Source: Saprospiraceae bacterium (lineage in GTDB: Bacteria; Bacteroidota; Bacteroidia; Chitinophagales; Saprospiraceae). From it: a DNA stretch of 64,000 nt. Location of the stretch: NCBI GenBank assembly GCA_016715405.1, contig JADKAE010000014.1, positions 1 through 64,000 on the forward strand, read 5' to 3'. Shown here piece by piece: positions 29,656 through 39,728 of this stretch. The position numbers were made by a program, and so were the translations under genes. How positions within the stretch are numbered: the first letter of the stretch is position 1; the number at the start of each line of letters is the position of its first letter. The notes under the pieces were generated by a model. The model ran no database searches. It was given only the letters and a program-made list of their open reading frames with translations, and had not been told where the DNA came from.

Positions 29656-31441
29656 ATGAGAAAACTCAGCTTCATCACTGCAATTGCGGCCTTATTGTGT
29701 ATACACCAAACTACCTGGTCGCAGACCATGACCGCTAACGAAAAACAACTCGAGTCGGCGGTAAAAATTTACAATGAATTAAACACATTTATCGATCACT
29801 TTGGCGGGGAAAATAAAATGGCCCTGAGTGATCTGTATGCCATAGATGCAGATGTGGAGAAAGGCCTTGTACTACTCGATGACCTGATCAAAAAAGAAAG
29901 CGGGGAAATATTAAAAACAGCTAACTATTTTCGAACAAATTTCTTGTATCAACAGGCGTTTGCTTATGGTATTTATGGCAATAATGCGGCGGCTTATACC
30001 AAATTTAAGGCCATCGCGAATGAAATAAATGCATTAACCAGCTCAAGTTTCCCCTTTCGATACAAATTTGAAGAGAAAAATTACATCATAAATTGGGAAA
30101 ATTTTTCGCTGACTTTAGGCGAATTTTATGCCGCTATGGCCGAATTGGGCGGGATAAATGGTGACGACGATGAATCGCTGAGATACGCCCGATTATCTTT
30201 AAATTATCCTCAATCTACGGCTTGGTATAAATTTGTGAGCCTGGTGCAGATTTTAAAAATAAAAGAAAAAAAGCAGCAATACGACCAGGAAACGGTAGAT
30301 ATATCGCTTCAGCACATGAACCAATTTGCCCTTTTGGACGAGGAAAGCAAAAAATCAGTTGAAACCTATAATTTTCCGGATTATACTTATTCCTGGAATT
30401 TGCTTGCTACCGCTATTCAACGCAATCCGGCATTATCAAACAACGGATATTATTACGCACAGGCCACGTCTGTATTTAAAAAAATGGCAGACGACCGGTC
30501 TCTGTCAGATGCCTATATGAAAGCCGTAAATGCCGGGTATAGCGATCGCGGTTTTTATTTGAAGCCGCCGATTACGCCGTACCCAAAAATTCAGGGCACT
30601 GGCCACACCGACATTAAATAAATTGTATCTGACAAAAGACGAACAATCTTGTGCCGATTTGCAACGGCTTGCCGAACTGAACAACGTCTATGGCGAAAGT
30701 GCGCGCGCCCGCGAATTATCGGAAAGCGCAGCCGACTGCCTCAAAAAGCAGGCCCGCCTGGAGAAAAAAGCCGCTAAACCTTCCCAGTCTTCCGGTTCTT
30801 CCCGTTCTTCCGGCTCGGGAGGTTTTCACCTCTATCTGGGCACTTATCCTATCAAGTTTTTTGGACCCAGCGATCGCCGCGATTATGGGGGCGTATTGGG
30901 ATTGCTATTCAGAAAAGCTATGCTGGAGTTTTCTTATGTCAAGATCCAGCAAAACCGGGATCACATGCAAGACCTGTATCTGAGAGGCATTGAAACCGAT
31001 ATGAGCGAAAACGGCGTCGATTTTGAACCCCGCTGGGATGGTTACAATGCGCATTTTGCCATCAAGTTTACGTCTAATAATTCCAATGAAAATTACCGGT
31101 TTTATGTGGGCCCTCAATTCGGATATTCTTATCGACAGATTGATTCTATGAATGTGGTAGCGGTGAACAATAATATCACCGGAGTTACCACAAGCGCCAA
31201 TTTTGCACCGGTTGATAAGCACTACGAGGCAATCCTCACTTTCGGAAGCCTGGCTTATGGGAAGGTATTGGGCCTCGATCTGGGTTTTGGAATCGGGGGG
31301 TATTACAGTCAGTTCGATATAGGAAACGCCGCGATCAATAATACCGATTTTAGAATTAATAATGTCATGCTGGCCAATCGCAAAAAATCGCATTTTGGGC
31401 CGCTTTTGCGTTTGTCCCTCACAATTGGGTTTATGTTGTAA
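29656..31441 (+). CDS. Exported helical-repeat protein with C-terminal beta-barrel (frameshift(s) near 30560-30620)
   Basis: The signal peptide MRKLSFITAIAALLCIHQTT-WSQ leads into about 310 residues of helical repeats with TPR-like spacing (AAYTKFKAIANEINALTSSS, DESLRYARLSLNYP). Then comes a Ser-rich linker and about 200 residues rich in aromatic beta strands (FHLYLGTYPIKFF, YRFYVGPQFGYSYRQID, HFGPLLRLSLTIGFML) that end like an outer-membrane barrel. The two parts lie in different frames. Adding one base near 30563 and one near 30603 gives AADYAVPKNSGHW and then TPTLNKLYLTKDEQSC, so I read one gene. If instead two genes, the second begins with TTG at 30623. No family name recognised. Confidence 0.65.
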
Positions 31442-31531
31442 CTGCCGTTTATTGATGATTTAGTACAATTGGTTGAACAATTTTGTGCGACAGTAGCCTT
31501 GCCGTTTATTTTGTTGAAAAAATAATACGGC

Positions 31532-32371
31532 ATGAGACCTATCATTGAAAATATCGGTTACCAATTCGGCCCTGGCCTGGCCTGGCTATTGACTTCTGTT
31601 TTTATCTTTTTGCGTTATGCCATTCCGGCATCGCTCGTTTTTTTATTAATTTACAAATGGAAACGAAAGGCCTGGCTGTCGCGCAAGATTCAGCAGAAGT
31701 TTCCTAAAACGACGCAATTACGCCACGAAATAGCTTACTCGGCGCTGACCTCGTTCATTTTTGGAGGTATGGCGATCGGAATATTTATTCTTCGCAAATT
31801 GGGTTATGGCGAGCTTTATTTCGAGATAGCAGAATTTGGTTGGGGGTATTATATATTTACCGTCTTTTTTATGATTGTGGCGCACGACACTTATTTTTAT
31901 TGGGTGCATCGGCTTATGCACCATCCCAAAATATTCCGTTATTTTCACTTAGTGCACCACCAATCTACCAATCCTACGCCATACACTTCCTTTTCTTTTC
32001 ATCCGCTGGAATCTGTGCTTGAATTTGCTATCATACCTGTCCTAACACTGGTTATACCGGTGCACGCTTCCGCTTTCTTTTTATTCACCTTGTGGAGCAT
32101 ATTCTTCAATGTATTGGGCCACACAGGCTACGAAATTTCACCCAGCGGATTTACCAGTCACCGCTTTTTTAAATGGTTGAATACGCCGACGCATCACAAT
32201 ATGCACCACCGGTATTCGCATTACAATTATAGCTTGTATTTTAATTTTTGGGATAGGGTGATGGGCACCAATCACCCCGAATACGATCGCCAATTTGAGG
32301 AAGTGGTTACACGCACAAAGATCGCCCCCTCGCCTAGTCGCCCCCTCGCCCAGTTCCCCACTTCGCCTTAG
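31532..32371 (+). CDS. Sterol desaturase / fatty acid hydroxylase family protein
   Basis: Integral membrane di-iron oxygenase of 279 residues with several helices. All three histidine boxes are present: HDTYFYWVHRLMHH (about 112-125), HLVHHQS (about 136-142) and HHNMHHRYSH (about 217-226). Substrate could be a fatty acid, sterol-like lipid or carotenoid; the sequence alone does not say. Intact. The C-terminal tail runs into a low-complexity Pro/Ser stretch (APSPSRPLAQFPTSP), where it overlaps the convergent DedA gene by 38 bases. Confidence 0.92.
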   Translation: MRPIIENIGYQFGPGLAWLLTSVFIFLRYAIPASLVFLLIYKWKRKAWLSRKIQQKFPKTTQLRHEIAYSALTSFIFGGMAIGIFILRKLGYGELYFEIAEFGWGYYIFTVFFMIVAHDTYFYWVHRLMHHPKIFRYFHLVHHQSTNPTPYTSFSFHPLESVLEFAIIPVLTLVIPVHASAFFLFTLWSIFFNVLGHTGYEISPSGFTSHRFFKWLNTPTHHNMHHRYSHYNYSLYFNFWDRVMGTNHPEYDRQFEEVVTRTKIAPSPSRPLAQFPTSP

Positions 32372-32999
32372 CCCAGTGATAAAACATTGGCAATACCGAG
32401 ATGAAAATAATGCCGAGTACTACGATTTCGAAATTATTTTTTACAACCGGAATATTCCCGAAAGCATACCCCATAAGCGTAATGCCAAATACCCAAAGGA
32501 TTGCGCCTGTTATGCAGTATATGATGTATTTGCGGTAGTGCATCTCGCCGGCGCCGGCTACAAAAGGCGCAATGGTGCGCACGATAGGTACAAAACGCGC
32601 CATGATCACAGTTTTGCCGCCGTATTTGTGGTAAAACTCCTGGGTGCGCTCGATATATTCCCGCTTGAGCAGAAAAATGCGTTCTCTTTTCACAACCTGC
32701 CGGCCAAAAAACCGGCCTGCAAAGTAGTTTACATTATCGCCCAATAGCGCAGCGCCTACCATAAGCGGCATGAGCAGCCAAATATTGAGCTGATTGGTAG
32801 CGGCGGCAAGCGCGCCCACGGTAAAGAGCAGCGAGTCGCCGGGTAACAGAGGCATTACAACAAGCCCAGTCTCAGTAAATATGATGAGCAGAAGCGCAAC
32901 GTATAAAAGCGTATCGTATTTGCGCACCATTTCGGCCAGAAATTCCTGGTCGTTGAGGTTGGAAACGAAGTCTATAATAATGTGAAAAATTTCGGTCAT
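32334..32999 (-). CDS. DedA family membrane protein
   Basis: Membrane protein of the DedA/VTT family, associated with lipid carrier recycling and membrane homeostasis. 221 residues, intact. The family motifs are ETGLVVMPLLPGDSLLFTVG, GDNVNYFAGRFFGR, and RFVPIVRTIAPFVAGAGEM with its conserved Arg and Pro residues. Four or more membrane segments can be seen. The 3' end overlaps the hydroxylase gene tail by 38 bases in convergent orientation. Confidence 0.93.
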   Translation of the reverse strand: MTEIFHIIIDFVSNLNDQEFLAEMVRKYDTLLYVALLLIIFTETGLVVMPLLPGDSLLFTVGALAAATNQLNIWLLMPLMVGAALLGDNVNYFAGRFFGRQVVKRERIFLLKREYIERTQEFYHKYGGKTVIMARFVPIVRTIAPFVAGAGEMHYRKYIIYCITGAILWVFGITLMGYAFGNIPVVKNNFEIVVLGIIFISVLPMFYHWAKAKWGTGRGGD

Positions 33000-33094
33000 G
33001 GCCCTTTTTATTAGTACGGGTGAATCAAAACTGGCCGCAAAAATAAGCGTATTTGGCAGAATATCGAGCGATACCTGATTTTCCTGATAGGTAC

Positions 33095-33128
33095 ATGTAT
33101 GCTAAACTTCCTAAAGTTTAGTATGCAT
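33095..33128. repeat. AAACTT/AAGTTT hairpin
   Basis: ATGTATGCTAAACTT (33095-33109) pairs with AAGTTTAGTATGCAT (33114-33128) with two mismatches. It is the same hairpin type as the doubled copy at 42613-42689. It lies between two minus-strand genes and may act as a processing or termination structure. Confidence 0.7.
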
Positions 33129-33149
33129 GGAAGACTTGACGGCATTAGA

Positions 33150-35414
33150 CTAATCCACTGCCAGCATCAACACCTTTTCTTCCTCGGGCGCCCGGCTATA
33201 CAAAGCGGCCAAACGAGAGGCGATAGAGATGATGTCTTTTGTTTCCAGCTTTAGGCTGAACATAAGCATACTGTTACGGAGGCCGTAACCGTTGTTTTTG
33301 ATGCCCTCCAACTGGGCGGCAAGCTGGTTTTCCAGCATTTCGAAAAGGGTATATTTTTCGTCAACCAACCGGTCAAGCTCTTCAAATTGAAGGTGTTGCA
33401 GGCAAACGGCGATTTGATGTAAATAGTTGTCGAGTGCTTCTGCGACTTTTCGCAGGTTGTCAACCTGCTGGGGCGCGAGGGGGGGCAGGCTGTTATCTAC
33501 GTGTTCGCTGCATGCCTCCACGATTAAGTCGACAGATTGTAGGGCATCTTGTTCGAGGTCGTATACCATTAAATAAAGACGTCCGCTTTCGGCTTTGTCT
33601 TTCAGCCTTTTAATAGCGTGATAGATTTTAAATTCCAGGTTTTCGTTGTCTTTTTTCAACCTGTCCAGGTTTTGTCTGGCCCGGTTGATTATCGTGCGGT
33701 CTTCTTTGATCAAACCTTCGATCGCATCCTGATAAGTTTGGGCTACCAAATTCATCGTTTTGCCGGCATTTTGTGATGTTTCTTCCATCATTTGTACTAC
33801 CGAAATGCCATCAGTATGTTGCTCAGCTTAGTAACTTGTGATCTGGTTTGTTCTTTTTGCGGTGTAAAGTAAAGGTTTTGATGATAACTAATGCCAGTAG
33901 AGCTACTAATGCAATGACGCCATAGGCTCCAAACAAAAACATAGTAGCTGCACAGAGTCCGGCAACAGAAAACGCTATAATTGCCGTAACAAACCACCCT
34001 GCGATTACATTGACTACTCCGGCAACCCGGAATACGGCGCTGTCGCGACCCCAGGCGCCGTCGGCCAGTGAAGAACCCATAGCTACCATAAAAGTGACGT
34101 AGGTGGTAGATAAAGGCAGCTTCAGTGAAGTTGCAAAAGCTATCAGACTACTCGCTACGGTGAGATTGACGGCAGCCCGCACGAGGTCGAATGCGGGAGC
34201 TTCATGGGTATGCCCGTTTTCTTTGTTGATATCGAGTTTTTGAAATCTTTTTTCCAGGTTTTGCAGCCAGGGTTGGGGTATGGCCGAGGTCATTGCCTTA
34301 CCTACTAGCCTGGTATACCGCACGATACCTCTCGCCACAGCATTAGAAGAAAATTTTTCATATCCTTCTCCTTGTCGCCCCAGGGAAACCTCTGTGTCGG
34401 TTACGCTGCGCGCCTTGCGGGATAGCCAAAGTGTAACTACCATGATAACTCCGGCAATTAATAAAATCATGGTGTCAGCCTTTACCGGATTGAGAAGCGA
34501 CCCCATGCTGAGCTGACCCGCATCGGCGCCCGAACTCGACCAGATTCTGAAACTTTCCAAACCCGCCATGGGCACGCCGATGAAGTTGACAAGATCGTTG
34601 CCCGCAAAAGCCATCGCCAATGAGAATGTGCCAAACAAGACGACAATGCGCAGCATGTTAATTCTAAAAGCGAAGTGGAGCAATTGCATCAGTATGGTCC
34701 ATACCACAAATGCACCAAGCAACAACAAATTAGTGTGCTCGCCAATCCAGGCTAGTGTCGATTTGTCACTAAAGGATGTTCCTTTTAAACCCTTGAATAT
34801 CAAAAAATAAGTGAGCAGGGTGAGCGCCAGGCCCGCCCAAATAGCGCCCACTTTAGCCAGCCTTTTTCATAATGATATGTAAATAACAACCGGGAAAAGT
34901 ATTGTACGATCATTCCGCCGATAAAGGCCACCACTACGGAAGATAGTATGGTGGAAATAATTGCCAGCGCACTCGATGAGTTGATATAATTAACCAGATT
35001 ACCCAGACCTTGCCCCTGTTGGTATATTTTGATGACTGCAACGACAACCGCAGCACCCAATAATTCAAATATTAGCGATACGGTAGTGGAGGTAGGCAAA
35101 CCAAAGGTGTTGAACAAGTCGAGCAAAAATATATCGGTGAGCATGACCGCCAGAAAGATGATCATGATCTCTGAGAAGTAAAACGCTTCCGGGTTGAGTA
35201 TGCCTTTGCGCGCCACTTCCATCATGCCGCTCGAAAAGGTGGCGCCAATGGCAATACCGATGCTCGCCACTATTATGATGACTTTAAATGGCGCAACCTT
35301 AGATCCTATTGCAGAATTGAGAAAATTGACGGCGTCGTTGCTCACGCCCACAATAAGGTCGGATATGGCAAGTAAACCAAGTAGTATTACTATAAAAAGA
35401 AAATAGTCGGCCAT
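33150..35414 (-). CDS. PiT inorganic phosphate transporter fused to a PhoU-like domain (three frameshifts)
   Basis: Sodium- or proton-coupled phosphate permease with a C-terminal cytoplasmic PhoU-like regulator. The N-terminal PiT repeat reads LIVGVSNDAVNFLNSAIGSK with the signature NDAVN, and FGLPTSTTVSLIFELLGAA. The second repeat reads GNDLVNFIGVPMAGL and KLPLSTTYVTFMVAMGSSLA. The PhoU part (from about 33860) is a helical bundle (LSNILDGISVVQMMEETSQN, DLEQDALQSVDLIVEACSEH). Breaks lie near 34838 (joining KGWLKVGAIWAGLALT), 33834 and 33812. One added G at each of the last two makes HKVTKLSNILDGIS continuous. If the last two are real, PhoU would be a separate gene starting at 33791. About 755 residues. 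Confidence 0.87.
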
Positions 35415-35498
35415 GGCTGGTATGTCTCTATTTCAGACCCAAAAGTTACGCCGCCAAAGTTAATTGGAAGGTAAGCCAATGTTACGTTTGTGTTAATT

Positions 35499-35578
35499 AG
35501 GGCTTAGGGCTTAGCAGTCAGGGCTTAGGGCTGACCGCTAAGCCCTACCGCTAAGCCCTAAGCCCTAACTGCTGACCG
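35499..35578. repeat. GGGCTTAG/CTAAGCCC inverted-repeat element
   Basis: AGGGCTTAGGGCTTAGCAGT and a second GGGCTTAGGGCT unit face CTAAGCCCTA units (35540-35568). Fills the space between the symporter stop and the phosphate transporter start. It looks like a variant of the CTAAACCC family. Confidence 0.75.
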
Positions 35579-37356
35579 CTATTCATGTATCTTCCCCCAT
35601 GACTTGAACATAAAGTAGCCCGATACCGCCGCTACACTTACCATTATCAGTGCCTTGGGAATATCGCTGTAAATGAAAAATCCTACCGCAAACAAGGCCC
35701 CATACACCAAAAAACAACCCGCTACCATACAGGCTATTTCCAACGGTAGGCGCCCCGGCACGATGTCTTCCTGCTTGAGGGTCCCCTCGGCGATTGCTCG
35801 GTCTAATACTGGGCGCCAGCCACCTGGGGGCAGGTTTAATGTGCTTGTAAACTCAGCAGCTTGTCGTGGCTCGAAGCAGGGGGTGAGCAAGGTGACGACG
35901 ACCCAGCCTACTGTGGTGATGCCAACTCCCAGCACAAGCCGTAAGTGGCTGGGAATGGTTTCATAAAAACCCAGTTCAAATATTAAAGCTACCACAAAAG
36001 ATATGATCATCGCTGCGATTTCTGTGTACGCATTGATGCGCCACCAAAACCAGCGAAGGATGAATATCAGTCCGGTACCGGCGCCAATTTGCAGAAGAAT
36101 ATTGAAAGCCTGCAACGCATTTGGAGGTAAAGGGCCAGCACAGATGCCAGCACCATTAATACGATGGTGGATAGTCGGCCTATGTTGACCAATTTTTTCT
36201 CCGAGGCGTCAGGTGCTATAAATCGTTTGTAAAAGTCGTTGACGATATACGAGGAGCCCCAGTTGAGGTGCGTGGCTATCGTAGACATATAAGCGGCTAA
36301 TAATGCCGCCACCAGCAACCCGATAAGCCCGGCTGGCAAAAAAGTAAGCATGGCCGGAAAGGCCAGGTCGTCTTTGATCACCACGTCTTTACTCAGATTA
36401 GGAAAAGCAGCTTTGAGGGAGGCTAAATCCGGAAAAAGAATGATGGAGGTCAATGCAATGATGATCCAGGGCCAGGGCCGCAAAGCATAATGGGCGATGT
36501 TAAAAAACAAGGTGGCCGAGATGGCGTGTTTTTCGTTTTTAGCCGACAACATGCGCTGAGCCACATAACCGCCTCCACCTGGCTCTGCGCCCGGATACCA
36601 CACGCTCCACCACTGTATGGCGATGGGCAATACAAAAAGCGGCAAGTATTGCGCCGGGTCGCTAAAGTCGGGCAACAGGTTGAGTTTTCCCGATACATTG
36701 GGATGCTGCAACAGGTTTTGCAAACCGCCAACCTGAGGTAAATCTACCAATAATACAGCTGCCCATACCATACCCACCATGGCCAGAATGAACTGGAAAA
36801 AGTCGGTCCACAACACTCCCGTCAAGCCCCCCAGCGAGGTATATACTACTGTGATCAGCGAAGCGATGAGGATGGTCTGCAGGGGCGATAAACCCAACAT
36901 TACCCCGCCGATTTTGATGGCTGCAAGGGTGACGGTGGCCATGATCATAACATTGAAAAAGATACCCAGGTAGATGGCCCTGAAACCGCGAAGAAATGCC
37001 GCAGCTTTTCCGCTATAGCGTATTTCGTAAAACTCAAGGTCGGTAAGCACTCCCGATCGGCGCCACAATTTGGCGTACACAAACACGGTGAGCATGCCGG
37101 TGAGCAGAAAAGCCCACCACTGCCAGTTGCCGGCTACGCCGTTGTTGCGCACCATGTCGGTGACGAGGTTTGGGGTGTCGGCAGAGAAGGTGGTAGCTAC
37201 CATTGAGATGCCCAGCAGCCACCAGGGCATGTTTCGCCCCGAAAGGAAGTATTCGGAATAGCTTTTTCCGGCTTTTTTGGATACTAAAAGGCCGATAAGC
37301 AGAGAAACGGCAAAATAGCCCCCTATGATGCTCCAATCGAGTAGTGTTAGTGTCAT
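35579..37356 (-). CDS. Sodium:solute symporter (SSS family; one frameshift)
   Basis: Sodium-coupled uptake protein of about 592 residues with 13 or more predicted membrane helices. It begins LDWSIIGGYFAVSLLIGLLV and has the SSS signature region GKSYSEYFLSGRNMPWWLLG, then ATTFSADTPNLVTDMV, with GYVAQRMLSAKNEKHA in the middle. The frame breaks near 36110 (joining SVLALYLQ to LQAFNILLQIGAGTG). The substrate is not clear; its place upstream of, and on the same strand as, nagB makes an amino sugar possible. A heptamer element with a -7 box aimed at this gene lies at 37396-37538. Confidence 0.9.
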
Positions 37357-37395
37357 TTTTCGTTTTGTTTTCTGCGAAAGATAAACAATATTGAT

Positions 37396-37538
37396 GTTCT
37401 CTGTTCTCTGTTCTCTGTTCTCTGTTCTCTGTTCTCTGTTCTCTGTTTAAGTATAACTAGCAAAGATAATGAATGGATAACCGACAACGGATAACCGACA
37501 ACGGATAACAGATAACCGACAACCGACAACCGACAACC
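37396..37538. repeat. Heptamer inverted-repeat element, copy F
   Basis: Seven GTTCTCT units (37396-37444) face an arm of GGATAAC/CGACAAC units (37474-37538). The core TAGCAAAGATAATGAATGG reads TATCTTTG on the minus strand, a perfect -7 box pointing at the symporter that starts at 37356. The right arm abuts the nagB stop codon at 37539. Confidence 0.88.
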
Positions 37539-39474
37539 TCATAGAAGAAATCTCCACCGCCTGAACGCCTCAATAGCCTCGTACTCCGCCAACCCCAAAT
37601 CGCTATAATACTGCGCCGTCGCCCGGTTGCGGTCTTCGGCGCGTTGCCAGAATTCGCGTTCGTCTTCGCCGGGGAATGGGGGGCGGTCTTTTTGCGACTG
37701 GTGCATAAAGATAGCCCTGCGTTTTTTTACTAATTCCTGTGGACTAAGCGGCACGGCCATTTCGATTTCGTCGACCGGCCACTCGTGCCAGGCGCCGCGG
37801 TATAGCCACATCCAGCAGTCGCTGAGCCACTTTTCGCTTTTAAGGCGTTCAAAAGCAGCCAGGATGGCTTCCAGACAAACCCGGTGGGTGCCGTGCGGGT
37901 CGGCCAGGTCGCCGGCGGCGTATACCTGATGGGGTTGTATCGATTGCAAGAGCTCGACAATGATGCTTATATCTGCTTCGCTGACCGGGTTTTTTGCGCG
38001 TCCTGCCGGTTTCGTAAAAGGGCATGTCGAGAAAATGAATGTGATCGTCAGGCAGTCCGCAGAAACGCGCGCCGGCCCGGGCTTCCCCCCGCCGGATAAG
38101 ACCTTTTATCAGGCGCGTTTCGGGGGTGTCGTTTTGGTCGGGCTGTTTGTTGAGCAGAAACTGCGTAACATTCCGGCATAGCTTTTCACCTTCTTCCGTA
38201 ATAATCGCCTGTGTGAGGCCGAATTCGTGCAAAAATTCGATGTAGCGGTAGGCGTCGTGGTCGTGCACGGCGATGTTACCAGAGGTTTGATAAGCCACGT
38301 GCACTTCGTGGCCCTGTTCTACCAGGCGTAAAAAGGTGCCGCCCATTGAGATAACGTCGTCGTCGGGGTGGGGGCTAAAGATGATGACGCGTTTTTTGGC
38401 GGGTTTGGCGCGCTCGGGGCGGAAGGTGTCGTCTGCGTTGGGTTTGCCGCCGGGCCAGCCCGTGATGGTGTGCTGGAGGCGGTTAAATATCTTGATATTC
38501 AGCGAATAAGAAGAGGCGTATTCAATGATCAGATCACTGAGATGGTTTTCGTTGTAGTCGGAATCGGTGAGCTTTAAGATGGGTTTGCCTACTTGTTTGG
38601 ACAACCATACCACAGCCTTGCAGGCCAGGTCTTCATCCCAATTGCAAATTCCCACCAGCCAGGGCGATTTGAAACGGGTCAACTCTTCGGCGGCGCCGCG
38701 GTCTATGATGACTTTTACATTGGCGTGGTTTTGAAGAAAAGATGCCGGCACCTGCATGGCGACGGGGCCTTCTACGGCTTTTTGAATAACGCCGGCCTTA
38801 TGCTGACCCCAAGCCAATAGGTAAATGGTGCGCGCTTTCAGGATGCTGCCAATGCCCATCGTAATGGCCCGGTAGGGCACGTCTTCTTCCCGCAGGAAAT
38901 CTTTGAGGGCGTCGAGCCTGGTTATGCTGTCCAGGCGGATCAACCGGGTTTTTGAGTTTTCCCACGATCCCGGTTCGTTGAAACCTATATGGCCGGTTCT
39001 GCCAATGCCAAGTAACTGAATGTCAATGCCTCCCGACATGTCTATCAACTTCTCGTAGCGCTCGCAATATGCTTCGACTTCTTCCATCGGCAGGGTGCCG
39101 TCGGGTATGTGTATGTTTTCGCGTTTGATGTCGATGTGGTCGAATAAATATTCATTCATAAAACGCACATAACTCTGTTGTGCGCCAGGATCGATAGGGT
39201 AGTATTCGTCGAGGTTGAAGGTGACTACGTTGCTGAAACTCAAGCCTTCTTCTTTGTGCATGCGCACCAATTCGCTGTATACCTTAATGGGGGAGGACCC
39301 CGTGGCAAGACCTAACACGATCTTTTCGCCTTCCTGCTGTTTTTGTCTGATGGCCAGGCCGATAGCTCTGGCTACGTATAATGAGGCTTCACGGGAGTCC
39401 TCCCATATTCTGACTGGCAGCTTTTCTTCCGATTTGAATTGGTATTTTAAAACCTGGTTGTCAGTTGGAAGCAT
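37539..39474 (-). CDS. nagB: Glucosamine-6-phosphate deaminase fused to PIG-L deacetylase-like domain (one frameshift)
   Basis: Converts glucosamine-6-phosphate to fructose-6-phosphate and ammonia. The NagB domain (about 20-280) reads VLGLATGSSPIKVYSELVRM, TFNLDEYYPI with its catalytic Asp, IGRTGHIGFNEPGS with the active His, and ITMGIGSILKARTIYLLAWG. The C-terminal LmbE/PIG-L domain (from about 365) has VIIFSPHPDDDVISMGGTFL, whose His-Asp-Asp binds zinc, and PDDHIHFLDMPFYETG. This fusion is common in Bacteroidota. The frame breaks near 37975, joining VSEADISIIVELLQSIQPHQ. Repaired length is about 645 residues. With the GH20 gene it indicates GlcNAc catabolism. A heptamer element at 39481-39611 supplies a -7 box. 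Confidence 0.95.
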
Positions 39475-39480
39475 ATATTT

Positions 39481-39611
39481 GTTGTTATCGGTTGTCTGTT
39501 ATGGGTTGTCGGTTCAATAAGTTGCTATTTAAAAATCATTTCGCTGTCAAATATAAAGAACTGATAACAGATAACCGATAACCGACAACAGATAACCGAC
39601 AACAGAGAACA
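39481..39611. repeat. Heptamer inverted-repeat element, copy G
   Basis: The left arm has GTTATCG/GTTGTCT/GTTATGG units (39481-39514). The right arm has CTGATAACAGATAACCGATA-type units (39560-39611). The core TGTCAAATATAAAGAACTG reads TATATTTG on the minus strand, a -7 box about 70 bases upstream of the nagB ATG at 39474, so the left arm would be in the nagB leader. Confidence 0.82.
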
Positions 39612-39728
39612 GTATTTCGCAAAATTCCCTATTTTCGCGCCTTGACAGATATTACACGAGATCCGCGAAACTTTTTTTTGCTTTTGGATCATTATAAATT
39701 GAACTAGCTACACAAAACGAATAGCGCA

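Noticed and set aside
33797..33997. 66-codon minus-strand frame between the phosphate permease and PhoU parts
   Set aside because: Its last residues (TKLSNILMAFR) are the linker of the PiT-PhoU protein in a shifted frame; the rest is a shadow.
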